From the NCBI RefSeq assembly GCF_004328625.1, contig NZ_CP032229.1, positions 5,580,001-5,644,000 of the forward strand: a stretch of 64,000 nucleotides of DNA, read 5' to 3'. Source of the stretch: Streptomyces seoulensis. GTDB taxonomy: Bacteria > Actinomycetota > Actinomycetes > Streptomycetales > Streptomycetaceae. Made by a program: the position numbers and the translations under genes. Position 1 is the first letter of the stretch; every line of letters starts with the position of its first letter. Shown here one piece after another: positions 55,088-63,352 of the stretch. The notes under the pieces are model-generated. The model was not told where the DNA came from. It was given only the letters and a program-made list of their open reading frames with translations, and did not search any database.

Positions 55088-55984
55088 GTGACCACCACCG
55101 ACCGGTTCTTCTGCGCCGACGCCGCCCGGATACGCGGCGACTCCCTCGCGGGCAGCGCCCCGCGCGGGACGGTCTGGGTGCTGATCGAGTACCGTGGCGC
55201 CTGGCCCGCCAACGGCTACGACGGCATCGACCTCGACCCGGTCGTCAAGGCACACGTCTGGGCCGCCGCCCACGCCGTCCGGGCCCGCATCTTCCTCGTC
55301 AGGCGGCTCGTCCGTCCCAGACCCGAGGGGCCCGGCCGCTGGGCCGTACTGCACTACGAGCGGTCGGGCGCCTACCGCCAGCGCTGGGGCACCTGGAACA
55401 GCGACCAGGACCTCGTGGAGATCGCCGAGGCCCTCCGGTCGCCGGGTCCGCTCGACGAGCCGCCAGTCGTCCTGGTCTGTGTGCACGGGCAGCACGACAT
55501 CTGCTGCGCGGTACGCGGCCGGCCCGTCGCGCGGGCGCTCAGCGAGCGGTGGCCCAACCTCGTCTGGGAGTGCACCCACGTGGGCGGGGACCGGTTCGCC
55601 GCCAACGTCGTCGTGGTGCCCGACGGGACGTACTACGGCGTCCTCGACCCCGCCTCGGCCGTCGGGGTGGTCGAGGAGCACCTCGCCGGGCGCATCCACC
55701 CCGACTTCCTGCGCGGGTACACCGATCTGGCCCCGCCCCAGCAGGTCGCCGTCGCCGCGCTGCTCGCCCGCTTCGGCCCGGCCGGACGGCACGACTACAC
55801 GGTCACCGGCACCGCACGCGACGGCGACGACTGGCGCGTCCGCGTCGAACTCCACGCGCCCCACCCGACCGCGTTCGACGTCGAGGTGCGCGCCCGGCGC
55901 ACGGGCCCCTACCGGCTCACCTGCCGGGGCCCCGTACCGAGCCCGGCGGTCGCCTACGAGGTGCGGTCGATCCACCCGGCCTGA
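55088..55984 (+). CDS. sucrase/ferredoxin-like (thioredoxin-fold) protein
   Basis: A 298-residue protein of the sucrase/ferredoxin-like family. Cys motifs are VCVHGQHDICCAVRG and WECTHVGGDRFAANV, typical of a thioredoxin-like [2Fe-2S] ferredoxin domain. The N terminus (RFFCADAARIRGDSLAGSAPRGTVWVLIEY) is also conserved in the family. It follows the hydroxylase by 7 nt, so it may supply electrons or redox control to that enzyme. GTG start. Confidence 0.88.
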   Translation: MTTTDRFFCADAARIRGDSLAGSAPRGTVWVLIEYRGAWPANGYDGIDLDPVVKAHVWAAAHAVRARIFLVRRLVRPRPEGPGRWAVLHYERSGAYRQRWGTWNSDQDLVEIAEALRSPGPLDEPPVVLVCVHGQHDICCAVRGRPVARALSERWPNLVWECTHVGGDRFAANVVVVPDGTYYGVLDPASAVGVVEEHLAGRIHPDFLRGYTDLAPPQQVAVAALLARFGPAGRHDYTVTGTARDGDDWRVRVELHAPHPTAFDVEVRARRTGPYRLTCRGPVPSPAVAYEVRSIHPA

Positions 55985-56059
55985 CCGCTTGCCTTCGCGT
56001 GCACGCCAACTCCTATCGTCGTAGGGCGACTTCAGGGCGACTTCACCGGAAGGAACACC

Positions 56060-56902
56060 ATGACCAGCACCTGGTTCATCACGGGCACCTCGTCCGGGTT
56101 CGGCCGCCTCCTCACCGAGCGGCTGCTCGCGCGCGGCGACCGGGTGGCGGCCACCCTGCGCCGCCCCGAGGCCCTGGACGACCTGCGCGCCGAGTACGGC
56201 GACCGGCTCTGGACCGCCCGCCTCGACGTCACCGACACCGCCCAGACCGAGCGGGTCGTCGCCGACGCCTTCGCGGACCTCGGCGAGATCGACGTGATCG
56301 TCAACAACGCGGGGTACGGCGTCTTCGCCTCCGTGGAGGAAGCCACCGACGAGCAGATCCGGCGGGTGATCGACACCAACCTGCTCGGCTCCATCCACGT
56401 CATCCGCGCCGCCCTGCCCCACCTGCGCGCCCAGGGCCACGGCCGCATCCTCCAGGTCTCCACGGCGGGCGGCCAGACGACGTACCCCGGCTTCGGCTAC
56501 TACCACGCCTCCAAATGGGGCATCGAGGGCTTCTGCGAGACGGCCGCCCGGGAGATCGCCCCCTTCGGCATCACCCTCACCATCGTGGAACCCGGCGCCA
56601 CCCCGACCGGCTTCGGCACCTCCCTGGACACCGCGCCACCCATGCCGGAGTACGCCGCCACACCGGCCGGGGAGGTCCGCCAAGCCCTCACCGACGGCAC
56701 CTTCGTACTGCCCAACGCCCCGGAGAAGATCGCCCAGGCCATGATCGACCTGGTCGACACCGGCGCCGCCCCGCTCCGCCTGCCCCTCGGCCCGGACACC
56801 TACGACGACATCCGCGCCTCCCTGACCGCCCGCCTCGCGGAGCACGAGGCACGCCGGGACACCGCGTACTCGGTCGTCAGCGAGGAAATCGACGCCACGT
56901 GA
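56060..56902 (+). CDS. short-chain dehydrogenase/reductase
   Basis: A 280-residue classical SDR. The cofactor motif is ITGTSSGFGR, then IVNNAGYG, Ser in LQVSTAGG and YHASKWG (YxxxK). This pattern is common to NADP-dependent reductases of unknown substrate. The ATG has GGAAGGA 8 nt upstream. A stable inverted repeat directly follows the stop. Confidence 0.93.
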   Translation: MTSTWFITGTSSGFGRLLTERLLARGDRVAATLRRPEALDDLRAEYGDRLWTARLDVTDTAQTERVVADAFADLGEIDVIVNNAGYGVFASVEEATDEQIRRVIDTNLLGSIHVIRAALPHLRAQGHGRILQVSTAGGQTTYPGFGYYHASKWGIEGFCETAAREIAPFGITLTIVEPGATPTGFGTSLDTAPPMPEYAATPAGEVRQALTDGTFVLPNAPEKIAQAMIDLVDTGAAPLRLPLGPDTYDDIRASLTARLAEHEARRDTAYSVVSEEIDAT

Positions 56903-56903
56903 A

Positions 56904-56928
56904 AAAGGTGACGTGAACCGTCACCTTT
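56904..56928. terminator. 10-bp perfect inverted repeat between two SDR genes
   Basis: AAAGGTGACG-tgaac-CGTCACCTTT begins 2 nt after the first SDR stop and ends 19 nt before the next ATG. It can act as a terminator for the first gene or as an operator for the second. The dyad overlapping the likely promoter favours an operator too. Confidence 0.55.
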
Positions 56929-56946
56929 GGCGTGCACCGTAGAAGC

Positions 56947-57888
56947 ATGACCACAGCAGACCTCACCACACCCCTCACCGGCCGCATCGCCCTCGTCGCC
57001 GGGGCCACCCGGGGCGCCGGGCGTGCCATGGCCGTCGAGCTGGGCCGGGCCGGCGCCACCGTCTACGTCACCGGACGCACCACCCGCGAGCGGGCCAGCG
57101 AGGTCGGGCGGGACACCGAGACCATCGAGGAGACGGCGGAGCTGGTCACGGCGGCCGGCGGCACCGGGATCGCCGTACCCACCGACCACCTGGAGCCCGA
57201 GCAGGTGCGGGCGCTCGTCGCGCGGATCGACGGCGAGCAGGGGCGGCTCGACATCCTCGTCAACGACCTCTGGGGCGGCGAACACCTGCTGGTCAACGCC
57301 GTCTTCGGCAAGAAGAGCTGGGAGACCCCGCTCGAGGACGGCCTGCGCATCCTGGAACTCGGGGTGCGCTCGCACGTCATCACCGCCGCGCTCGCCCTCC
57401 CGCTCCTGATCCGCTCCGACGCCCCCCTGCACGTGGAGGTCACCGACGGCACGGCGGTCTACAACCGCCGCTACCGGGAGAACCTCTACTACGACCTCGC
57501 CAAGAACGCCCCCCTCCGCATCGCCTTCGGCCTGGGCGAGGAACTCGCCGAGTACGGCGGTACGGCCGTCGCCGTGACGCCCGGTTTCCTGCGCTCGGAG
57601 CAGATGCTCGGCCACTTCGGCGTGACCGAGGAGAACTGGCGCGACGCCATCGCCCAGGAACCCGACTTCGCCACCGCCGAGTCGCCCGCCTACCTCGCCC
57701 GGGGCATCGCCGCCCTCGCCGCCGACCCCGGCCGCGCCGCCCGCTGGAACGGCAGGTCCACCTCCAGCGCCGAACTTGCCCAGACCTACGGCCTCACGGA
57801 CGTGGACGGCAGCCGCCCGGACGCCTGGACCTACTTCGAGGAGGTCAAGTTCGGCGGCAAGGAGGGCACCCCCGACGACTACCGCTGA
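56947..57888 (+). CDS. SDR-family oxidoreductase
   Basis: A 313-residue SDR. VAGATRGAGRAMAVEL is the cofactor motif, followed by VYVTGRTT. DILVNDLWGGE replaces the usual NNAG, and the YxxxK appears as YYDLAKNA. This branch includes uncharacterised actinobacterial SDRs. It overlaps the convergent WYL gene by 10 bp. The divergent catalytic sequences suggest an unusual substrate. Confidence 0.88.
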   Translation: MTTADLTTPLTGRIALVAGATRGAGRAMAVELGRAGATVYVTGRTTRERASEVGRDTETIEETAELVTAAGGTGIAVPTDHLEPEQVRALVARIDGEQGRLDILVNDLWGGEHLLVNAVFGKKSWETPLEDGLRILELGVRSHVITAALALPLLIRSDAPLHVEVTDGTAVYNRRYRENLYYDLAKNAPLRIAFGLGEELAEYGGTAVAVTPGFLRSEQMLGHFGVTEENWRDAIAQEPDFATAESPAYLARGIAALAADPGRAARWNGRSTSSAELAQTYGLTDVDGSRPDAWTYFEEVKFGGKEGTPDDYR

Positions 57889-58871
57889 CCGGCCACGCCG
57901 TACAGCGCGGCGAGGTCCCGCGCGTGCGCGCGGAAGCGGGCGCGCAGGCCCTCGGGGGCCAGCACCTCCACGTCCGCGCCCAACTCGCTGAGCTGCGCGA
58001 ACGCCACCTCCTCCGACTCCACCGGCAGCTCGACCGTCACCCGCCCGGCGGCGTCCGGCCCGCTCGCCGACGCCAGCGCCTCACCGGCCCCGGCCGGGTC
58101 CGCGACGGCGGGGAGGCGGGCGAGCCCGCGCTCGGTCAGGCGCAGGGTGGCCGTCGTCCGGAGCAGCGTGCGGGCGAACGCCTCCGCGCTGGCCCGCCAG
58201 TGCGCGGTGAGGTCGAAGCCGGGGTCGCGGACGAAGGGTTCGCCGTCAATGGGGGAGAGGGCGGTCACCCGGTCGACGCGGTACGTGCGCCAGGCGCCGT
58301 CCGGGACCCGGCCCACGACGTACCAGACGCCCGCCTTCAGCACGAGCCCGTACGGCTGGAGCAGGCGGGTCACGGCGTCGTCCCGGCCCGGCCGCGCGTA
58401 GGTGATCTCGACGGTGCGGTCGGACCACACCGCGCGGGCCAGCTCCGGGAGCAGTCCGGGGGTGGACGGCTCACGGAACCAGGCCGGGGCGTCCAGATGG
58501 AAGCGGCGCACCGAGGACTCGGCCGCCGCGCGGAGCGAGGGGAGCAGGGTGGCGGAGAGCTTCAGCCGGGCGGTGTCCGCCGCGTCGGAGAGGCCGAGGT
58601 CGCGCAGGGCGGTGGGCAGGCCGGAGAGGAAGAGGGTCTCGGCCTCGGTGGGGTGCAGGGTGGTGAGCCGGGTGCGATGGCCCGGCGCCAGGTGGTAGCC
58701 GCCCGCACGGCCGCGCTCGGCGCGGATGGGGACGCCCGCCTCCTGGAGCGCCTGGGCGTCGCGGATCACCGTACGCCGGGAGACGTCCAGTTCACGGGCG
58801 AGGGCGTCGGCGGTCAGGCCGGGGCTGGACTGGACGAGAAGCGCCATGCGGATCAGACGGGCGGCACGCAT
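57879..58871 (-). CDS. WYL-domain transcriptional regulator (DeoR-like)
   Basis: A 330-residue regulator: N-terminal winged helix-turn-helix (LVQSSPGLTADALARELDVSRRTVIRDAQAL), a central WYL domain (VWYVVGRVPDGAWRTYRVDRVTALSP, with Y-x-V in place of the name motif) and a C-terminal WCX-like extension. WYL proteins often sense nucleic acid or nucleotide signals. It probably regulates neighbouring genes such as the SDR at 56947. ATG start. Confidence 0.93.
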   Translation of the reverse strand: MRAARLIRMALLVQSSPGLTADALARELDVSRRTVIRDAQALQEAGVPIRAERGRAGGYHLAPGHRTRLTTLHPTEAETLFLSGLPTALRDLGLSDAADTARLKLSATLLPSLRAAAESSVRRFHLDAPAWFREPSTPGLLPELARAVWSDRTVEITYARPGRDDAVTRLLQPYGLVLKAGVWYVVGRVPDGAWRTYRVDRVTALSPIDGEPFVRDPGFDLTAHWRASAEAFARTLLRTTATLRLTERGLARLPAVADPAGAGEALASASGPDAAGRVTVELPVESEEVAFAQLSELGADVEVLAPEGLRARFRAHARDLAALYGVAGQR

Positions 58872-58889
58872 GGGTCAAGCATCGTGCAC

Positions 58890-58915
58890 GGGGGCGCCCC
58901 GGCCGGAGCGCCCCC
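58890..58915 (-). terminator. terminator downstream of sugar porter
   Basis: GGGGGCGC and GCGCCCCC arms (8 bp) with a 10-nt loop, 6 nt after the sugar porter stop on the minus strand. Confidence 0.7.
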
Positions 58916-58921
58916 GCCGCC

Positions 58922-60394
58922 TCACGACCGGGCGAAGTCCCGCGGCCGGAACTTCCGGTCCTTGAGGTGCTGCTCGATGTCCTCCAGGCTGCGTCCGGTC
59001 AGCTCCGGCATCTTCCGCCAGACGAACAGCCAGGCGGCGACGTTGAAGAGGGCGTAGATCCAGAAGACCTGGCCCACCCCGAAGGCGCTGATCATGGTCA
59101 GCAGGGTCAGGGTGATCAGCAGGTTGGTGCTCCACAGCGTGGCCGACTGGACGCTGGTGGCGGCCGACCGCACCGACAGCGGGTGGATCTCCGAGCCGGT
59201 GAGCCAGCCCATCAGCTGGAGACCGCCGGCGTTGAAGAACATGAAGGCCAGCAGACAGCCCACGATCGCCGGGACGTAGGCACGGGTGCCGTGGCCGGTG
59301 ACGTACAGGGCGCCGAGGGCGAAGAGGCTGAGCGCGGCGCCGGGCACCATGATCAGGGTGAGCCTGCGGCGGCCGACCTTGTCCACGATCCACAGGCCGA
59401 CGATCATCATCACCAGATAGACCACGCCGAGGGCCACGCTGATCCGCAGGGCGTCGGCCTGCGGGAAGCCGTTGTCGGTGAGGATGGTCGGGGCGTAGTA
59501 GATGATCATCTCGATGCCGGAGAGCTGGGTGAAGGCCGCGATGCCGCAGCCCACGATCAGCGCCGGACGCACCCACGGCTGCCGCAGCCCGCGCCAGCCC
59601 CGCTCCGCGCTGTCGGTGTCCTCCTGCTGCTTGGCCAGGCCGGCGATCTCGTCCAGCTCGGCGTCCACGTCGTAGCCCTCGGGCCGCAGCTTCTCGAGGA
59701 CTTCGCGGGCCCGGTCCGTCCGCCCGTGGCGCAGGATCAGCCAGCGGGGGCTCTCCGGCAGCCGCAACTGACCCAGCAGCATCAGCAGGGCCGGTACGGC
59801 GGCCGCGCCGATCGCCACCCGCCAGGACACCGCCTCGGTCGCGCCGACGACGGTCGCGATGACGATGCCCGCGCCGATGGCGAGCTGGAAGCAGAGCACC
59901 AGCCGGCCGCGGATCGCCATGGGGGCCAGTTCGGCGACGTACATCGGCACGGTCTGGGTGGCGCCGCCGACGGCGAAGCCGAGCAGCACGCGGGCGAGCG
60001 CGAGGCCCACCGCGTTGGGGGCGAGGGCGCAGGTCAGGCTGCCCGCGATAAAGATCCCGCAGATCAGCAGGATGGTGCGGTGCCGACCGAAGCGCTCGCA
60101 GAGCCGGCTGCACACCAGGGAGCCGATCACCGCGCCGAGCAGGATGCCGGCCGCGATGGTCTCCTTCATGGTGCTGCCGATGTGGAACTCGTCCGAGATC
60201 TGGAGCAGCGCGCCGGAGATGATGCCGGTGTCGTAGCCGTACAGCAGGCCGCTGATCGCCGACACCACGGCCGCCATCAGCATCTGCCCGTTCAGGCCGC
60301 CCGCTTTGGCGCGATCCGTACGGCGGGGCTTGTGGGTTGTCCCTCTTTCGTGTGACTCGCCGGGGCGGCGGTCGTCCACGCTCTGCACTGACAC
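58922..60394 (-). CDS. MFS sugar porter
   Basis: A 490-residue sugar porter of the MFS with 12 helices. Signatures: GLLYGYDTGIISGALL in helix 1, RLCERFGRHRTIL, PESPRWLI before the central loop, and DKVGRRRLTLIM. The relatives import hexoses, pentoses or inositol by proton symport. The GTG start (VSVQSVDD) gives a hydrophilic 45-residue N terminus; alternative starts exist nearby. It is upstream-divergent from the STAS gene and lies close to the galactonate genes, so a related sugar is possible. Confidence 0.93.
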   Translation of the reverse strand: MSVQSVDDRRPGESHERGTTHKPRRTDRAKAGGLNGQMLMAAVVSAISGLLYGYDTGIISGALLQISDEFHIGSTMKETIAAGILLGAVIGSLVCSRLCERFGRHRTILLICGIFIAGSLTCALAPNAVGLALARVLLGFAVGGATQTVPMYVAELAPMAIRGRLVLCFQLAIGAGIVIATVVGATEAVSWRVAIGAAAVPALLMLLGQLRLPESPRWLILRHGRTDRAREVLEKLRPEGYDVDAELDEIAGLAKQQEDTDSAERGWRGLRQPWVRPALIVGCGIAAFTQLSGIEMIIYYAPTILTDNGFPQADALRISVALGVVYLVMMIVGLWIVDKVGRRRLTLIMVPGAALSLFALGALYVTGHGTRAYVPAIVGCLLAFMFFNAGGLQLMGWLTGSEIHPLSVRSAATSVQSATLWSTNLLITLTLLTMISAFGVGQVFWIYALFNVAAWLFVWRKMPELTGRSLEDIEQHLKDRKFRPRDFARS

Positions 60395-60565
60395 CGTGAT
60401 CCATTCCTTCGAATCCGGGTCTCTCGGCGCCCGGACCGAGAACGTCTGCCCTGATGAGAGCCGGTGATGCTTACGAGGGGATGACCTGTACCAGGTGGCG
60501 ACGCCCAGTGTTCGCATGGACACGCAATGTTGTCATGCGTCAAGCAATGCGGAATGCTCGTGCGC

Positions 60566-60931
60566 ATGTACTCCCAGCAACGACACGACGAGGGCGGAAC
60601 GGGAGTGTCCGCCTCCGCGCAGCGGGGCGCCGTATGGGTGATGGAGTTGCGCGGCGAACTCGACCTGGCCTTCATCGACCACGTCGAGCGCGCCACCGCC
60701 GACGTCCTGCGCCTCTTCCCCGGCCCGCTCGTGTACGACCTGCGGCACCTGAGCTTCGCCGACTCCCTGCTCGTCAACCACCTTCTCGCCATCCGGCGGC
60801 AGCGCCCGGTCGGACTGATAGGCACCAACAGGTATGTAGACCGCATGCTGGAAGTCACCGGCACCGCTGAGGTGTTGCCCACCTTCTCCACCCCGGAGGC
60901 GGCCGAGGCCGGGCTCACCCGCGCGGGGTAG
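60566..60931 (+). CDS. STAS-domain (anti-sigma antagonist-like) protein
   Basis: A 121-residue STAS protein. The middle region VYDLRHLSFADSLLVNHLL resembles the D-x-S-x-x-x-F-x-D-S-x-x segment in which a serine is phosphorylated in RsbV/SpoIIAA, with Ser retained after Asp. The start is uncertain: ATG at 60554 or 60566 or a later GTG. The N terminus holds no membrane segment. Possible partners are the SpoIIE-like phosphatases and RsbW-like protein in this window, though they are distant. Confidence 0.8.
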   Translation: MYSQQRHDEGGTGVSASAQRGAVWVMELRGELDLAFIDHVERATADVLRLFPGPLVYDLRHLSFADSLLVNHLLAIRRQRPVGLIGTNRYVDRMLEVTGTAEVLPTFSTPEAAEAGLTRAG

Positions 60932-60983
60932 CGCCCCTGGTACGGCCCCTCCTGTCGGCCGGCGGAACGATGCGGCCTGGGCT

Positions 60984-61013
60984 TGTTGCAACATGTGCAC
61001 GCCTGTTGCGCAA
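60984..61013. promoter_or_regulatory. operator-like palindromes before the galactonate operon
   Basis: TGTTGCAACA (60984-60993) and TTGCGCAA (61006-61013, within TGTTGCGCAA) are both perfect palindromes. TGTTGC starts 20 bp apart in the two copies. They lie 54-83 nt before the kdgK ATG. IclR-type regulators often bind such sites; the adjacent IclR gene is the likely regulator. Confidence 0.5.
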
Positions 61014-61066
61014 GGGCTGCTACTGTTCCGCACGTCCGCAGCCGCATGTCGTGGGAGGGGATGGCG

Positions 61067-61975
61067 ATGACCGGTACGACGGTCTGCCTCGGCGAGACGA
61101 TGGCGCAGGTCACCCCGGCCGACGGCGAAGGGCTCGAACGCAGTCGTGAGGTGCGCCTCGCCGTCGCGGGAGCCGAGTCGACGGTGGCCCAGTATCTGGC
61201 CGACCTGGGACACCGGTCGGCGTGGGTCAGCCGCGTCGGGGACGACCCGCTCGGGCGGCGGATCGTCGCCGCTGTCGGCGGGCGCGGGGTGGACGTCGGC
61301 GGAGTACGGGTCGACCCGGACGCGCCGACCGGGCTGTATCTCAAGGACCCCGGGCCGGACGGCACCCGTGTGCACTACTACCGGCGCGGCTCGGCCGCCT
61401 CACGGATGGGGCCCGAGGATGCCGAGCGCGTCGACCTGGCCGGGGCCCGGCTGCTGCATCTGACGGGGATCACGCCCGCGTTGTCGCAGGGCTGCGCGGA
61501 GCTGGTGGAGCTGCTCATGGAACGGGCCTCGCGAGCCGGGGTATTGGTGTCCTTCGACGTGAATCACCGTCCCGCGCTGTGGAGTTCGCTCGATGAGGCG
61601 GGCGCGGCGCTGCGCGACCTGGCCCGCCGGGCCGACCTCGTCTTCGTCGGCCGGGACGAGGGTGAGCGACTGTGGGGAACCGCCACGGCGGAGGAGATCC
61701 ACGCCCACCTCGCGCTTCGGGGAACGCTGGTCGTCAAGGACGGGGAGGTCGGCGCCACCGAATTCAGCGGCTCTACACGGGAGTTCGCAGCCGCTCCCGC
61801 CGTCGAGGTCGTCGAGGCGGTCGGCGCCGGGGACGCCTTCGCCGCCGGTTATCTGAGCGGACTCCTGCGCGGGTTCGGCTCCGCGGAGCGGCTCACCCTC
61901 GGGCACCGCCTCGCCGGGCGCACCCTGCGCAGCATCGAGGACTATGTGCCCGCCGACACTCTGGAAGGGAACTGA
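61067..61975 (+). CDS. kdgK: 2-keto-3-deoxy-gluconate/galactonate kinase (PfkB family)
   Basis: A 302-residue PfkB/ribokinase-family sugar kinase. The C-terminal signature is VGAGDAFAAGYLSGLL. The N terminus MTGTTVCLGETMAQ and the strand VSFDVNHRPALW match 2-keto-3-deoxygluconate kinases. Placement with KDPG aldolase and galactonate dehydratase supports phosphorylation of 2-keto-3-deoxygalactonate. ATG at 61067 has GGGAGG 8 nt upstream; an ATG at 61061 is too close to it. Confidence 0.88.
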   Translation: MTGTTVCLGETMAQVTPADGEGLERSREVRLAVAGAESTVAQYLADLGHRSAWVSRVGDDPLGRRIVAAVGGRGVDVGGVRVDPDAPTGLYLKDPGPDGTRVHYYRRGSAASRMGPEDAERVDLAGARLLHLTGITPALSQGCAELVELLMERASRAGVLVSFDVNHRPALWSSLDEAGAALRDLARRADLVFVGRDEGERLWGTATAEEIHAHLALRGTLVVKDGEVGATEFSGSTREFAAAPAVEVVEAVGAGDAFAAGYLSGLLRGFGSAERLTLGHRLAGRTLRSIEDYVPADTLEGN

Positions 61976-61979
61976 CGCC

Positions 61980-62726
61980 ATGTCACAGACGGTGCGACGG
62001 GCCATCGACATCCTGGAGTTCATCGCCCGCGCCCCCCGCACGCAGACCGAGGTGGGCGAGCACCTCGGCGTGCACCGGTCGACCGCGCTGCGCATCCTGG
62101 AGTCGCTGACCGAGGGCGGACTCGCGCGACGGCTGCCCGACGGGCGGTACGCGGTGGGGCACCGGCTCGCCGGACTCGCCCACCTCGCGCTGGAGCAGTT
62201 CGGGATCAAGGAGATCGCGGCCGGCCACCTGCGTGCCCTCGGCGAGCACTGTGGACACACCGTGCACCTCGCCGCACTGGAGGGCGACCAGATCGTCTAC
62301 GTCGACAAGGTCGACCCGGTGGACGGGGTGCGGCTCTACTCCCAGATCGGCCGGCCCGTGACCCTGCACACCGCCGGTGTCGCCAAGGCGATCCTCGCCC
62401 ACGTGCCGCGCGCGACGGCCGAATCCCTGCTCGCCGCCTGCGACTTCGCCCCGCACACCGGCACCACCATCACCGACCCGGCCGCCTACCGGAAGACGCT
62501 GGACGAGACCCGCGCGCGGGGCTTCGCCGTGGACGACGGCGAGTACGAGGACTACGTGAACTGCGTCGCCGTACCCGTACGGGACAGCGGCGGCGAGGTG
62601 ATAGCGGCGGTCTCGGTGACCGCGCTCAAGGCGAAGGCGGACCTCACCGCGCTGGAGCGGGACGTGCTGCCGGAGCTGATCACCACCGCAGAGACGATCT
62701 CCAGGGAGCTGGGATGGCGACCGTGA
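61980..62726 (+). CDS. IclR-family regulator of the galactonate operon
   Basis: A 248-residue IclR-type regulator: winged helix (TQTEVGEHLGVHRSTALRILESLTEGGLA), linker and IclR effector domain (VYVDKVDPVDGVRLYSQIG, then ARGFAVDDGEYEDYVNCVAVPVRD). It lies inside the operon between the kinase and aldolase, with a 4-nt gap after kdgK. It probably binds the palindromes at 60984-61013 and responds to a pathway keto acid. Confidence 0.93.
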   Translation: MSQTVRRAIDILEFIARAPRTQTEVGEHLGVHRSTALRILESLTEGGLARRLPDGRYAVGHRLAGLAHLALEQFGIKEIAAGHLRALGEHCGHTVHLAALEGDQIVYVDKVDPVDGVRLYSQIGRPVTLHTAGVAKAILAHVPRATAESLLAACDFAPHTGTTITDPAAYRKTLDETRARGFAVDDGEYEDYVNCVAVPVRDSGGEVIAAVSVTALKAKADLTALERDVLPELITTAETISRELGWRP

Positions 62727-63325
62727 CCCCCTTGTCCTTCGACCAGATCTTCGCGGGGGCGCCCGTGATGGCGATCCTGCGCGGGATGCCGCTGGAGAAG
62801 TCTGTCGAACTGGCCGTCCGCGCCTGGGATCTGGGCATCGAGTGTGTCGAGGTGCCGGTGCAGAGCAGGGAGGCCGCGGAAGTGCTGGCCGCCGTCGCGG
62901 AGGCGGGCGCCGGGCACGGCAGGACGGTCGGCGCGGGCACCGTCACCACGGCGGAGCGGCTGGCGTGGGCGGTGTCGGCCGGAGCGGCCTTCACCGTGGC
63001 GCCGGGGCTCGACGCCGAGGTGGCGCGGGCCAGTCTCGACGCCGGGCTGCCGCATCTGCCCGGCGTGGCGACGGCCACCGATGTGCAGGCGGCGCGGGCG
63101 CTGGGCCTGGACTGGCTGAAGGCGTTCCCGGCGAGCGTGCTCGGCCCGGACTGGTTCCGGGCCATGCGCGGGCCCTTCCCGGAGGTGCCGTTCGTCGCCA
63201 CCGGCGGCATCGACGCGTCGAACGCGGCCGCGTACCTCGCGGCGGGGGCCAAGGTCGTCGCCGTCGGCTCGGCTCTCGATGATCCGGATCAACTCCGCTC
63301 ACTGGCAGACCTCTTGAAGCCCTGA
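62714..63325 (+). CDS. eda: KDPG/KDPGal aldolase
   Basis: A 203-residue class I aldolase of the KDPG/KHG family. The Schiff-base Lys lies in WLKAFPAS. AILRG and ECVEVPVQS hold the substrate-binding Arg and Glu, and GAGTVTTAERL and ATGGIDASN are phosphate-site loops. It should cleave 2-keto-3-deoxy-6-phospho-galactonate (or gluconate) to pyruvate and glyceraldehyde 3-phosphate. Its start overlaps the iclR gene by 13 nt. Confidence 0.92.
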   Translation: MATVTPLSFDQIFAGAPVMAILRGMPLEKSVELAVRAWDLGIECVEVPVQSREAAEVLAAVAEAGAGHGRTVGAGTVTTAERLAWAVSAGAAFTVAPGLDAEVARASLDAGLPHLPGVATATDVQAARALGLDWLKAFPASVLGPDWFRAMRGPFPEVPFVATGGIDASNAAAYLAAGAKVVAVGSALDDPDQLRSLADLLKP

Positions 63326-63352
63326 ACCACCCGCACGCAGACAGGAGCCGCC

